A stretch of 64,000 bases of DNA from Vitis vinifera (GCF_030704535.1 NC_081817.1:25979001-26043000), one strand, 5' to 3'. Positions 39,001-49,784 are shown, counted from the stretch's first letter. Notes: a model not told the origin generated them from the sequence alone. Program-made: numbers and translations.

Positions 39001-40081
39001 CATATATGGAGGTACATTTGAAGAATGCTTAGTAAATTTGGAAGCGGTTCTTAAAAGATGCATTGAAAAAGACTTGGTGCTCAATTGGGAGAAATGCCAT
39101 TTTATGGTACGTCAAGGAATTGTCCTTGGCCATATCATCTCGGAGAAAGGCATTGAAGTTGATAAAGAAAAGGTGGAACTTATTGCCAAATTGCCATCCC
39201 CAACCACTGTAAAAGGAGTAAGGCAATTTCTTGGCCATACAGGGTTCTACAGGAGGTTTATACAAGATTTCTCTAAGCTGTCAAGGCCTCTTTGTGAACT
39301 TTTAGTTAAGGATGCTAAGTTTGTCTGGGATGAGAGATGTCAAAAGAGTTTTGATCAATTGAAGCAATTTTTGACAACCGCTCCAATAGTAAGGGCTCCT
39401 AACTGGCAATTACCCTTTGAAGTAATGTGTGATGTCAGTGACTTTGCTACAGGAGTTGTACTTGGCCAAAGAGAAGATGGGAATCCCTATGTGATCTACT
39501 ATGCAAGCAAAACACTGAACGAGGCTCAAAGAAACTACACAACTACAGAGAAAGAATTGTTAGCTGTGGTGTTTGCTTTAGACAAGTTTCGTGCTTATTT
39601 GGTAGGGTTTTTCATCATTGTTTTCACTGACCATTCAGCCTTGAAGTATTTATTGACAAAGCAAGATGCAAAAGCAAGGTTGATTAGATGGATTCTTTTG
39701 TTACAAGAGTTTGATCTCAGAGACAAGAAAGGGGTGGAGAATGTGGTAGCTAACCACCTTTCAAGGTTGGCTATAGCACATAATTCCCATGTATTATCTA
39801 TTAATGATGATTTCCCTGAGGAATCACTTATGTTGCTAGAGAAAGCTCCTTGGTATGCTCATATTGCTAACTATTTGGTTACTGGTGAAGTTCCAAGTGA
39901 GTGGAAAGCACAAGACAGGAAGCACTTCTTTGCAAAGATTCATGCTTATTATTGGGAAGAGCCCTTCATTTTCAAGTATTGTGCAGATCAGATCATAAGG
40001 AAGTGTGTCCCTGAAGAAGAGCAACAAGGGATCCTCAACCATTGCCATGAGAATGCCTGTGGAGGCCACTTTGCCTCTTAG
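36071..40081 (+). CDS. Gypsy Gag-Pol polyprotein open frame: gag C-part, protease, RT, RNase H
   Basis: Residues are counted from Leu/TTG 36146 (1,311 codons). The capsid remnant covers 1-150. A CCHC zinc knuckle has C154, C157, H162 and C167. A charged linker spans about 350-400. The protease motif LLDLGAS is at 503-509. Reverse transcriptase covers about 780-965, with FLDGYSG at 883-889 and the catalytic box FMDD at 947-950. RNase H covers about 1090-1210, with D1096, E1137 and D1162 in place. The last expected acidic residue, in the usual VADHLSRL motif, is Asn1203 (39752-39754), so RNase H is probably impaired. The frame ends at TAG 40079-40081 inside the integrase zinc finger, just after HFAS. 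Gag and Pol share one frame, and no ATG opens it because the gag start is broken off upstream. Confidence 0.9.
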   Translation, partial: RSIRTWTNLQAEFLKKCFPTHRTNSLKRQISNFSAKENEKFYECWERYMEAINACPHHGFDTWLLVSYFYDGMSSSMKQLLETMCGGDFMSKNLEEAMNFLSYVAEVSRGWDEPHRGEVGKMKSQPNALHAKAGMYTLNEDVDMKAKFAAMTRRVEELELKKMHEVQAVAKTPVQVKPCSICQSYEHLVEECPSIPVAREMYEEQANVIGQFKPNSNASYGNTYNSSWRNHPNFSWKPRAPQYQQSAQPSQPSQQALSLEQAIMNLSKVVGDFIREQKSINSQLSQRIDSVENRMDGMQNDLSQKIDNLQYSISRLTNLNTVQEKGRFPSQPHQNPKGIHKVETHEGESSQVRDVKALITLRNGKKVESTTPKPYAEEKEEEKTKKREEMKGKKKDISEEKEDRDSIVNANPEKELIKEELMKKRTSPHFPQVLHGKKGIKNASEILEVLRQVKVNIPLLDMIKQVPTYAKFLKDLYTIKRGLTVNKKAFLTEQVSVIIQCKSPLKYKDLGCPTISVMIGGKVVEKALLDLGASVNLLPYSIYKQLGLGELKPISITLSLADRSVKIPRGIIEDVLVQVDNFYYPVDFVVLDIDPLVKEANCVPIILGKPFLATSNAIINCRNGLMQLTFGNMTLELNIFHMSKKLITPEEEEGPEEVCIINTLVEEHCDQNMQDELNESLEDLEEGLSEPADILATLQGWTRNQEILPLFDKEEGQDDVTEEFPKLNLKPLPMELKYTYLEENNQCPVVISSSLTGHQEISLLEVLKRYKKAIGWQISDLKGVSPLVCTHHIYMEEEAKPIRQPQRRLNPHLQEVVRTEVLKLLQAGIIYPISDSPWVSPTQVVPKKSDITVVQNEKGEEIVTRLTSGWKVCIDYKKLNAMTRKNHFPLPFIDQVLERVSGHPFYCFLDGYSGYFQIEIDVENQEKTTFTCPFGTYAYRRMPFGLCNAPATFQRCMLSIFSDMVERIMEVFMDDITIYGGTFEECLVNLEAVLKRCIEKDLVLNWEKCHFMVRQGIVLGHIISEKGIEVDKEKVELIAKLPSPTTVKGVRQFLGHTGFYRRFIQDFSKLSRPLCELLVKDAKFVWDERCQKSFDQLKQFLTTAPIVRAPNWQLPFEVMCDVSDFATGVVLGQREDGNPYVIYYASKTLNEAQRNYTTTEKELLAVVFALDKFRAYLVGFFIIVFTDHSALKYLLTKQDAKARLIRWILLLQEFDLRDKKGVENVVANHLSRLAIAHNSHVLSINDDFPEESLMLLEKAPWYAHIANYLVTGEVPSEWKAQDRKHFFAKIHAYYWEEPFIFKYCADQIIRKCVPEEEQQGILNHCHENACGGHFAS

Positions 40082-41140
40082 AAAACAGCCATGAAGTTCT
40101 TGCAATTAGGGTTTACTTGGCCATCGCTTTTCAAAGATTCCCACATCATGTGTAGGAGTTGTGATAGATGCCAAAGACTCGGGAAGCTTACAAAAAGAAA
40201 CCAAATGCCCATGAACCTCATCCTTATAGTTGATCTTTTTTATGTTTGAGGTATTGACTTCATGAGACCTTTCCCAATGTCTTTTGGTAACTCTTATATA
40301 TTGGTGGGGGTGGACTATGTTTCCAAATGGGTGGAGGCAATCCCATGTAAACAAAATGATCACAGGGTGGTTCTCAAATTTCTTAATTAGAACATCTTCT
40401 CAAGATTTGGGATGCCCAAGGCCATAATCAGTAATGAAGGTACTCATTTTTGCAACAAACCTTTTGAAGCCCTATTAGCCAAGTATGGAGTGAAGCATAA
40501 GGTAGCTACACCTTATCATCCTCAAACTTCTGGGCAAGTAGAGCTAGCAAACAGGGAAATAAAAAACATACTGATGAAAGTGGTGATTACAAGCAGAAAA
40601 GATTGGTCTATTAAGCTGCATGATTCATTATGGGCATATAGAACAACTTATAAGACTATTCTTGGCATGTCCCCGTATCGTCTCGTCTATGGCAAAGCAT
40701 GCCACCTCCCTGTGGAAGTTGAATATAAGGCTTGGTGGGCAATCAAGAGGTTGAACATGGACTTGATCAGAACTGGGGAAAAGAGGTGCTTAGACCTTAA
40801 TGAGATGGAGGAATTAAGAAATGATGCTTACATCAATTCCAAAGTTGCAAAACAGATGATGAAGAAGTGGCATGATCAACTAATCTCCAACAAAGAATTG
40901 CGGAAAGGACAAAGAGTCCTACTCTATGACTCAAGGCTCCATATCTTTCTAAGGAAGCTCAAGTCAAGGTGGATAGGTCCTTTCATTATTCACCAAGTAC
41001 ATCTCAATGGAGTGGTGGAATTACTAAATTCCAATGGCATAGACACCTTCAGAGTCAATGGTCATCGCCTCAAGCCATTCATTGAACCGTTCAAGCCAGA
41101 AAAGGATGAAATCAACCTCCTTGAGCCACAAAAATCCTGA
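40082..41140 (+). pseudogene. Integrase domain, stop-interrupted
   Basis: It continues the same frame as the polyprotein after the TAG at 40079, with further stops TGA 40247-40249 (just before GIDF) and TAG 40388-40390. The zinc finger (CRSCDRCQ), the rve core and a C-terminal end ([13 protein letters not shown]) are recognisable. The second catalytic Asp is Asn (ISNEGTHF, 40433-40435), while the Glu in ANREIK is kept. The lesions look like C-to-T or G-to-A transitions, as expected from decay of methylated DNA. No chromodomain follows. Confidence 0.9.
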
Positions 41141-43716
41141 TCAGAGAAGGGTTAGATGGACTTGGTTTCACCAAAGTCCATAATTTTGTTAAATATGTTA
41201 ATTTTTAAGTTTTGTAAATTATTTGATTGTAATTTTGGTCTTAAATTATGTTAATTGTAACTAACTTTTTGAATGATTAAAGTCAAGGAGGAATTGCAAG
41301 AAAATCGAAAGAAGTTGCTCCGAGCTGATGCCATTCCCAACTCATCAGAGCCATCACAGGCCCCTCCTTTTGTTGATCAGCCTTTGCCTCATCAGGAGCC
41401 TCCTACAAGAGAGACAGCTGAGCCATTATTTCCACAGCATCACTTCATGTCTCTAAGGAGGTACCACTTCCTCCCTATTTTTCAATCGCTTTTGTCACAT
41501 TGAGGACAATGTTCAGCTTGGTTGGGGGGAGAGTTGAGGAAGGAAGTTTTTATTATTAATGCTAAGTTATTTTGGCAATTTAGTTGCTTTTTGCTTAATT
41601 TTAAATTTTTTTAAGTTTTTATTCTACTCTCCATCGTTATTAAGGAAAAATTTTCAAAATGAAATGAGAGAAATTGAATTTTTGTTTTTCACTTGACTTA
41701 GATTTTGTATTATGCTTACTAAAGTTGATGAATTGTTGAAACTTCTATTGAATTCAACCTTAGTTCTTCCACTTTAAGCTATTCACACACTGTGCACAAT
41801 AGGTTCTTGTTGATGGCAAAATTCCCCTACTACAATAGTCATCACCAGCAACGGAATCTTGATCAACGCGTTACAGTGAATCCTCTTTCCTCCTGCAAAA
41901 AAGATGTCTGGATGGGTTGTCCGGACACACCCTCTGATGAGTAAGTTAGTATTTTGGAAGCTGTTGGAAAATAGGGTTTTCCTTTGGGAGTGTTGCTCCG
42001 TGATTTTTGTCAAGGATGCTTATTGCTTTGCAGGATGCTTATCTCTTCTCTTTTTATCTCTTTTTGTTTTTCCCTTACCTTCCTGAGAGTCTCCTTAGAG
42101 TTTATATACGAGTCAGAAAGTATGGCACATCTTTGCTAGCGGGTCCCATCGTCATGATTGCGGCTCATAGGGCGGCAAAGCAATCATGACATTTCTGGTG
42201 CCAGGTGGCGGCTGTCACTTCAATTATGACATTTCTGGTGCCAGGTGACGGCTGTCACGAAGGTATTCAGGCAGTGGATGTCGCCTCAATTTATGACTTT
42301 AAATATCAGGGATGTGTCAGAAGACCTGAGAAGACTTGGGAATGTCTTGTCGAATGTATCTTGCATTAAAGTGAGTGACAGCTCAGGAGAATTTGTCGTT
42401 AGTATTGTCGGTGCTCTTTGATTGTGGGCGGAAATGGATCCGGCGAATCATAAGCGTATGACGAGCCAAGCTGTCCGGGTAAGCGTCACCAGAGTATCCG
42501 GACATGTCTGTCCGGGGAAGTTGAATCGTCCTCCTCTCCCATCCGGCAGCAGGCGCCGAATGTGAAATATCTGGAGAAGATGGAACGTCGGCCGGATCCG
42601 GATGTGAGATATCCGGATGAGGTGGAATGTCGGTCGGATATAATTACGGCTGTGAGACATCCAGGTGGAATGAGCGATGATTTCTGTCCGGGTGGAATGA
42701 GCTATGATTTCCGTTCGGGTGGAATGAGCTATGCCACGCGTCGCAAGGGGGGCCGTCTGCGTGGCCAAGGGAGAGGGAGCCACGTGGCACTTTTTAGTGA
42801 GGATCCCACAGTTCCGATTATAAGATGGAAAACTATTTCCCTCTTGACTTAGGAAAATTTTAGACTTGGTACCTTTGACCTCATTTAATAGTGTTGGGAC
42901 ACCTTATAAAAGGCCAATGAGCCTTTGAGAAAAAAAAAGAATAAAGAAAGAAAAAAAAAATGTTTGCTTGCCTTGAAACCCAAGCAAGGTCTGAGGGGTA
43001 TATGGTGAAAATCTTTAAAACCTGGTGCCCTAAGCCTTAATTGGTTAGGAGACACCACCTCAATGCTCGTTACAAGAGTGGATAGGTGGAGTTTAACATA
43101 CTGTAGGTGCTTGGGTATTAAAATTCATTCTCAAAAGTCCGGGGTAAAATCCAAGGAGTTAGTGGTTGAAAGATCCTTAAAGCTTGATGCCCTAAACCTT
43201 AATTGGTTGGGAGTCATCGATGGACCCCCGTTACATGGACAATTTAGAAAAGAATACCTTTAGCCTTATACTCCTACAATAAAATAAAAAATAAAAAAAT
43301 AAAAAAAATAAATTTGTTGTGAAAAAAGAGGTGCGTTCTTAACCTATTGGAGGTTGATTAGTTTGCTAAGTTGTGAAAAAGAACTAGGTTGGGGGGAGAG
43401 GTTAGTTCAACATACTATATTCGGAAGCTAATAAATAACACTTAGATTTTTGTGGAAGAGTAAGGTTTAACCCTTTGGGAGTGGAAACTCTTTTAAAACT
43501 TAAATTTGCATAATGCCTTCTCTTTAAGAATTGTGATTAGACAAGTTATTTGATAACTCTTGTTGAAGTTTGAGTTTTATTTCTTTAATGTTCCATGTGA
43601 GAATTAGATCATCATGCCACTTGAAAATTGTTTTTTGATTAGCATGATGTTGTAAATTATAGTACTGTTTATTTTTCTTTTTCTCTCTTTCATTGCTAAG
43701 GGACTAGCAATATGTC
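41141..43716. other. Long noncoding 3' region of the gypsy element
   Basis: No credible gene. Near 41510 lies ACATTGAGGACAATGTTCAG followed by GTTGGGGGGAG (41521-41531), a tract repeated at 43388-43398 and as the terminal polypurine tract. Between them is a segment (about 41880-42800) rich in CCGGA and inverted relative to the LTRs, a 40-bp tandem duplication near 42186-42265, a TTATAAAAGG box near 42904, and two copies of a CCCTAAGCCTTAATTGGTTA-type motif (43029 and 43190). Confidence 0.7.
42518..42790 (-). repeat. Inverted LTR-derived segment inside the gypsy element
   Basis: GTTGAATCGTCCTCCTCTCC (42519 on) matches the reverse complement of the LTR around 34127-34154 with one mismatch. GGTGGAATGAGCTATG near 42718 is the exact reverse complement of LTR CATAGCTCATTCCACC near 33958. 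In between, GGTGGAATGAGCTATGATTT-type units repeat about three times. It is either a nested fragment of a related LTR in opposite orientation or an internal rearrangement. Confidence 0.7.
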
Positions 43717-43728
43717 GGTTGGGGGGAG
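43717..43728 (+). other. Polypurine tract
   Basis: GGTTGGGGGGAG lies directly against the TG of the 3' LTR, the place and composition expected for the plus-strand primer. Confidence 0.88.
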
Positions 43729-45745
43729 TGATTACTACTCAAAAAGTATTATTTCATAGCTTGTAATTAACTCTTATAAACACTTTTGAGTAGTAGTTAT
43801 CACCTTTTAACCCAATTAACATATTAAGGACCCTTGCAATCAATTCTAATCAAATTGTGTTAAGTTTTGGTGTTTTGATAGCTTTTTTATCACCAAAGCA
43901 ATCCGTGATTAAGGAGAGTTCTTTGGAATCCATGGCAAAACAATGGAAAGCTCAGAAACATGAAGAACCGAAGCTTTGAAGTCCTTTGCCATAAGCAGAT
44001 CCGGAACTCAAGGAGTAAAAGATGTCCGGACAGGGCGTCCGGATAGGATGGCAGCGGAAGTCAATGATTCAGACAACATATCCGGATAGGATATGCTATC
44101 GTCTGGGTGTGATGTTCACGAGTGCCGTGTGCTTCTCCCTGAGGGAGTCCGGATAGGAGAGCGCGCCACATGTCCTCTTGGGGAATCCGGATGGAGTTGA
44201 TCCGGATAGCCTTGCGCGCTCCGTGTCATCCGGGAGAGGGGTCCCTACACCTTGCACACGCAGACGGTCCCCCTTGCGCAACATAGCTCATTCCACTCGG
44301 GGAAGAATTCTATCCGGCCGGCTTTCCACCTTCTCCGGATATTTCATATCCGAAATTCCGTGTGCCAATATTTCATATCCGGAATTCCGTGCGCCGACAT
44401 TTCATATCCGGAATTCCGTGCGTCGACATTTTACATCCGGATATCTCATAGCCGGATGGGAGAGGAGGACGTTTCAACTTCTCCAGTCAGACTTATCCGG
44501 ATCCTCTGATAGCACTTACCAGGGAGTTTTTCTCTCAGTATACAGTGCCACGGTGTTCTGCTAAAGCTTCCTGATATTTCCGACCGACATCCTGAGATAT
44601 TTTGCTTTAGATATTTGTTGTCTAAATCCCCAAAGTCTCCTTGTAACCCACCTATCATAGGATTCCTTAGTCTTTAAGTAAGAACAAAGGGGTGAATAAC
44701 CTCATATATATAGTTTGTAATTTTCTTTACAAAAGATGATTATGTAATCGGCGAAAGAAAGAAATATATTTCACAGAGCACCTGCTCCGTTTTTCCTTGA
44801 TATAATTGTTTTCTCGTTAGTTTTCTTACTAGCCAAACAAGCTCTGAGGAAGTTTCCTCATAGAATGAGAGGCTAGACTTTTAGTTCCTTGGAGTTAAGG
44901 TTGCCGAGAAAGGTTCCAAGTGCAAGAATTTATAGCTTTGTGGTTTTAGCCATTAATGAAAAGAAAGTGTGATCCTTTAATGATTTCTATGTTTTTAGTT
45001 AACTTAAAACACCTTTAATTCACTTGAGCCAACACTTGGTAAGGCACGTGATCTCCGTCCATGGAGATGCACTTGTTTATCTCTTGCGAGCTTTTGGGAA
45101 GTGACTTGGAGGTAGGATTTTCTAGAATTGCCAACACTTGGTAAGCTTTTGGACTCCAAGGAGACATCCATTAGTTATCTCTTGCGAGCTTGAGAAGGGA
45201 AGTCCAAAGTTAAAGATCAGCTTGAATGGCAAATGCTAGGTGAGAGGCACGAGCCATTGCAAGTTGCATCAGTGAGAGGGAATTAGAGCTGAAATCCATT
45301 TAAAGGATACATTTGTACAACACCTGTTAGAGAATTGACTATATGTTAATTCTCTAATGCGAGGAAACGAACCAAATGACCGGAGCTCTGTTTTTGCATA
45401 AGGAACCTCCCCTGTGAACCTAAACCTCCAAGGAATGTTTTTCTTCATAAGTAATTTCCATTACTTTCTTTTTAGTTAGCTTTAAACAAAACCTCATTTA
45501 AACAAAGTTTGTGTTTTATTTCTTAAGCTAACCTTGAAATGAAAAAGCACCAATTTAACTTTGAATTGGTATCAGTTGAGAGTTGAAAACCCTTCCCAGT
45601 GAACGATCCTAGAGCCACTATGCTATATTAGCTAAAGCTATCCTAATGCATGGTGATATAGGTTATAAATTTTGTTGATCACTCCCTCAGTCAAGGAGCA
45701 CCAGTTGGACATGAATCAGTTGAGACACCAATTGGGAACGAATCA
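43729..45745 (+). repeat. 3' LTR of the gypsy element
   Basis: Length 2,017 bp, collinear with the 5' LTR except for scattered substitutions and a small insertion near 44036. Its TATATATAG box is at about 44704-44712. It points toward STP copy 4, whose start codon lies 1,755 bp beyond the LTR end. Confidence 0.93.
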
Positions 45746-47354
45746 AAATTATTTACAAGATGTATGTGATAATTAATGATTCTATGTACTCTAATCATTT
45801 TTGCTATGCTATTTAGACACCAAGCATGCTAGGATTTATTTCTTTAATTATTTATTACTATAATTTTTATCTAATCCTCCATGTCTTATGGAAGCGCATT
45901 ATAAGTTATCAATTTTATTCAGGTACACTTCTTACCTTCACATCTTAATTCCATAAATTATGTTTTGCTTTATGTACGATCAAAGTGATTTTTTATTAGA
46001 TCCTATGTCATTATCATTGATTCCATAAATTATGTTTTGCTTTATGTAAGATCGTTATGTATTACTTTGAATGTGATTGTCAACATGTTTAACATATCTT
46101 TTTTTTTATTGTTTGTTTGACTTGCCATGTATGATTAAGAGACTAGGGTAAAATACAAGTTTCGTGTCTTATTTTTTTAACTAACCATTGATGTCTTTTG
46201 ATAGCGCTTAAGTTGCGTTTTAGGTACTCATACTATTATTTCTTTATGATTGTGCTTTGTATTCTTGTTTGACATGATAGTGATAGTAGAATTTTGAAAT
46301 CACCTTAGGCCATCTAAGTATCCATGATCAACTTACTAATTGCCAGATTTCCCCCAACTAAGGTTGAAGAGACCTCGTTAGGGCATATAGAGGTGCTATC
46401 TCTTTGAAGGTACCTTTCTAATAAGTAACCTGATCCTCGGACCAAGACCTAGGTTTTTCATAGACAAGTTTTTCAAAAATCAGGGGTCATTTTAGGGGTT
46501 TTATTCTTACTTGATTTTCTTTTTAAAAATAAATAAAAGTAAGTGGTGACTTCAAGTTTTTACAAAAATAATTTTTTTAACCTTAATAATAAGTAGGTCT
46601 CGCCAATCTAGTGGGGACGCTCATAGAAAATGCAAGTCCACACTTGCACTCGCACAAATTTTGATGAAGAGTTGAAGGCACATACATAGTTTGGAAATGA
46701 AAATCGATTATTGGAAGATGAATACAGTGGATAAAAAGGAGTCAATGGTCCTAGTTTTCTTGAAAAGCCTTTTCAATAATTTCAATTATGGTTTTTACAA
46801 GTGGGAAATTAGAACGAATCTTAGAAATTGCAAGTAATGTCATTGAATGGTTTTGTAGAGGATGTGAAGGTAAATGGTATTGGATAAGGTTGATGTTAAT
46901 TTATGAAAAATGGGTATATATTTTGGTCTAAAAGAAATGTGGATAAACATTTGAGACATTAATAAATCAGTTATTGCCTAACATAAAAATCTAAGTGACC
47001 AAAAACAAGAGTTTTGGAGTTTTGAATGTCTAAATTTAGAAAGGATGTTTCTCTAATTTTTTTTTTTTAACTTTATTGATTGTAAGATGTGTAGGATTTT
47101 GGTTGTAGAGGGGAAATTTCTTGAAGTAAAATAAGGGGAGTTAAAATTAAACCATCAACCCATCCAACCTAATATTTTCCACACTCCTTAATTAAATTGC
47201 CAACAACCTATTTAAAGAAAAACTACTTTGTAACTTTTATTTTGCCACATAAAGATCTTCAAAATCCCCTCTGGTCCCAACTCACAACTTTCGTGTCAGC
47301 ATTACCTGTCTTTTAACAATTTTAGAAAAATCTCAAATTAGTGAAATGCTTGAC
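45746..47354. repeat. Upstream repeat block U3, right part
   Basis: Resumes U after the gypsy insertion (AAATTATTTACAAGATG) and runs to the STP copy 4 promoter. A small private duplication around TTATGTTTTGCTTTATGTA lies at 45957 and 46028. The LTR-like tail is at about 46390-46640. No gene seen. Confidence 0.8.
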
Positions 47355-47361
47355 TATAAAC
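47355..47361 (+). promoter_or_regulatory. TATA box candidate of STP copy 4, altered last base
   Basis: TATAAAC where the other copies have TATAAAA, at the same position relative to the gene. Probably still usable. Confidence 0.45.
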
Positions 47362-47499
47362 TTCACACTTCTGGATTTGTAATCTCGCTCATTCAATTTT
47401 CCCACTCTCTTTGTATCTCTTTACCGTGAGGTGAACTTCGTGTCTTTTGGTTTTTCCTTTTATGTTGTGTGATTGAGTTTATTATTGAAAAAGGCAAAG

Positions 47500-49648
47500 A
47501 TGACAAAGATCGAAAAGGTTGGTAGCTTTGAATCGAAAATCACCGTTTATGTGGTAGTTTGTTGGGTTCTAGCGGCCTGTGGAGGTCTGATGTTCGGCTA
47601 CGACATCGGAATTTCAGGTGCAAAATGGTTGCATGTGTTAAGTAATTCATTATTCCGATTTTATTTTATTTTTATGAGCTTTCTCTTGGTAATCTAAGGC
47701 GTGCCCTTGAAGATGATGGTATAATCCAATTCCAATCCTTGGACGTTTTTCAAATTGTCAGCATGATCCTACAATGAATGAGTCGTTCAAACCACTGGAT
47801 GACAGTAGCGATTTTTAAATCATTGAAGATGTAATCCAGCAGCTTACGTTTAAATCATTGTTGTCATGGGTGTGGCAGGTGGAGTGACGGCCATGGATGA
47901 CTTCCTCATCAAGTTCTTTCTGGCCGTTTATCAAAGAAAGCTTCGTGCGAAGGAAGACAACTACTGCAAGTATGACAATCAATACCTTCAGCTTTTCACA
48001 TCTTCACTCTATCTTGCTGCTCTCGTTTCCAGCTTTGCTGCCTCAAAGATGTGCTCCAAATTGGGTCGAAAGCCCACGATTTTCGTGGCATCTGCCTTTT
48101 TCTTGTGTGGCAGTCTCTTGAGCGCTGCCGCTCAACGAATTTGGATGATCATCCTTGCCAGGGTTCTTCTAGGTGTTGGGGTGGGCTTTGGCAATGAGGT
48201 ATTAATGTTGCACCAGTTACAACAGTTTTTATCATCATCCTTCTCCTTTTCGCATTAAAATCATCAATTTTTCGCGCACTATTGCTTTAAATTGTCGTAA
48301 CTTTCGAATCATAAATCGAAATTACGAACCGTTTTTTTGTTGGATTCACATCGTCGAGATTTTCGATCATCAAATGCTTGGCATTGCTTTGAAGGTATGA
48401 AACACCAGCGTGGACTGCTAATTATAACTAATTACATCAACATCTTGAAAATTTTGTAGGCTGTTCCTCTATTTTTGTCGGAGATTGCACCAGTCCAGCA
48501 TCGAGGAACTGTAAACATTCTCTTCCAACTCTTCATTACAATAGGGATTTTGTTCGCAAATTTGGTAAACTATGGCGCGTCCAAGATTCATCCATAGGGA
48601 TGGAGACTGTCTTTAGGCCTTGCATCCCTTCCGGCTGCCTTCCTATTTGTAGGCTCTGTGGTCATCATTGAAACACCGGCGAGCCTGGTCGAGCGTAATC
48701 AAGAATCTCAAGGGCTATCGACGCTTAAGAAGATAAGGGGAGTAGAAGATGTTGATGCGGAGTTTGAACAGATTAAAATGGCTTGCGAGGCAGCACGAGA
48801 GGTCAAGGATCCATTCAAGACACTCATGAAGCGCTCTAGCATGCCCCCACTAATCATTGGCGTTATGATGCAAGTGTTTCAGCAGTTTACGGGGATCAAT
48901 GCTATCATGTTTTATGCACCGGTTTTGTTTCAGACCGTCGGGTTTAAGAATGACGCATCTTTGTTGTCCTCTGTCATCACCGGACTTGTGAATGTTTTCA
49001 GCACGTTGGTCTCGATCTATGGTGTTGACAGGGTCGGGAGGAGGAAACTGCTTCTCCAAGCTTGCGTCCAGATGTTCATAAGCCAGGTGATGTATTGAAT
49101 TGGCATAACCCTGCTTTTTCTTAACTTTTTTCAAGTAGCGTGTGCACACATTGGTATTGACCATGGATCGTTTGCAATGCTATATGATGCAGACTGCAAT
49201 TGGAGCAATCCTACTAGTTCATTTGAAAGGTTCGAACTCTCTGGACGAAGGACTAGCAGGGCTTGTAGTGGTGCTAGTGTGTTTGTTTGTTATGTCCTTT
49301 GCATGGTCATGGGGTCCTCTTGGTTGGTTGATACCCAGCGAAACTTTTCCTCTGGAGATAAGAACTTCCGGGTTTGCATGTGCAGTGAGCTCCAACATGC
49401 TCTTCACCTTCATCATTGCTCAGGCATTCTTGTCGATGATGTGCCACATGCGTGCCTTCATATTTTTCTTCTTTGCTGCTTGGATAGTGGCCATGGGGTT
49501 GTTCGTGTTATTCCTCTTGCCCGAGACGAAGAATGTGCCGATTGATGCCATGGTTGAGAGGGTGTGGAAGCAGCACCCGGTCTGGAAGAGATTCATGGAT
49601 GATTATGATGGTAAAGAAGACGTAAAAAATGTTGGGATGATCATATGA
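47500..49648 (+). pseudogene. STP-type hexose transporter, tandem copy 4, nonsense pseudogene
   Basis: Exons 47500-47617, 47879-48198, 48460-49086 and 49193-49648 align to the 506-aa copies with all splice sites kept. In exon 3 the codon for Trp192 is TAG (48595-48597, in CATCCATAGGGATGG), where the others read TGG. Translation would stop after 191 residues, losing helices from about the sixth on and most sugar-binding residues. It also carries P54L and A163T, absent from the other copies. The rest of the frame is intact and G498D is shared with copy 3, so the break is recent. A single-base assembly error is the main alternative. Confidence 0.9.
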
Positions 49649-49784
49649 CGATTGCACAGAAAAATATTTTCTTTTTCGCCACAAATGTGGGAGGATCGAC
49701 TACTCCAAATGAAAGTTTTTGTTCTCATGCATGGGTAGAGCCCTTTATCAATCTGAATGTAAATGATTGTATATACAGAACCAT

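Larger units (their letters stand above)
33418..45745 (+). mobile_element. Complete but degenerate Ty3/gypsy LTR retrotransposon (Athila-like)
   Basis: The 12,328 bp element has LTRs at 33418-35421 and 43729-45745, both starting TG and ending CA, and a 5-bp target duplication AAATT (33413-33417 and 45746-45750). U0, U1 and U2 carry the empty site (CTAGAAATTATAT). Internal order is PBS, gag, protease, RT, RNase H, integrase, a long noncoding 3' region, then a polypurine tract. RT before integrase defines Ty3/gypsy; the tRNA-Asp PBS and lack of a chromodomain point to the non-chromovirus Athila-like side (lineage inferred). Frame breaks, stops and changed catalytic residues show it cannot move by itself. 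About eight substitutions are visible by eye in the first 300 bases between its LTRs, so the insertion is not brand new. Confidence 0.95.

Noticed and set aside
41273..41503. Possible small accessory gene after integrase in the gypsy element
   Set aside because: Pro/Gln-rich frame of 76 codons with no support; best read as part of the 3' noncoding region.
47618..47878. Suspected splice defect in STP copy 4
   Set aside because: All three introns keep GT..AG and phase; the nonsense codon is the only clear lesion.
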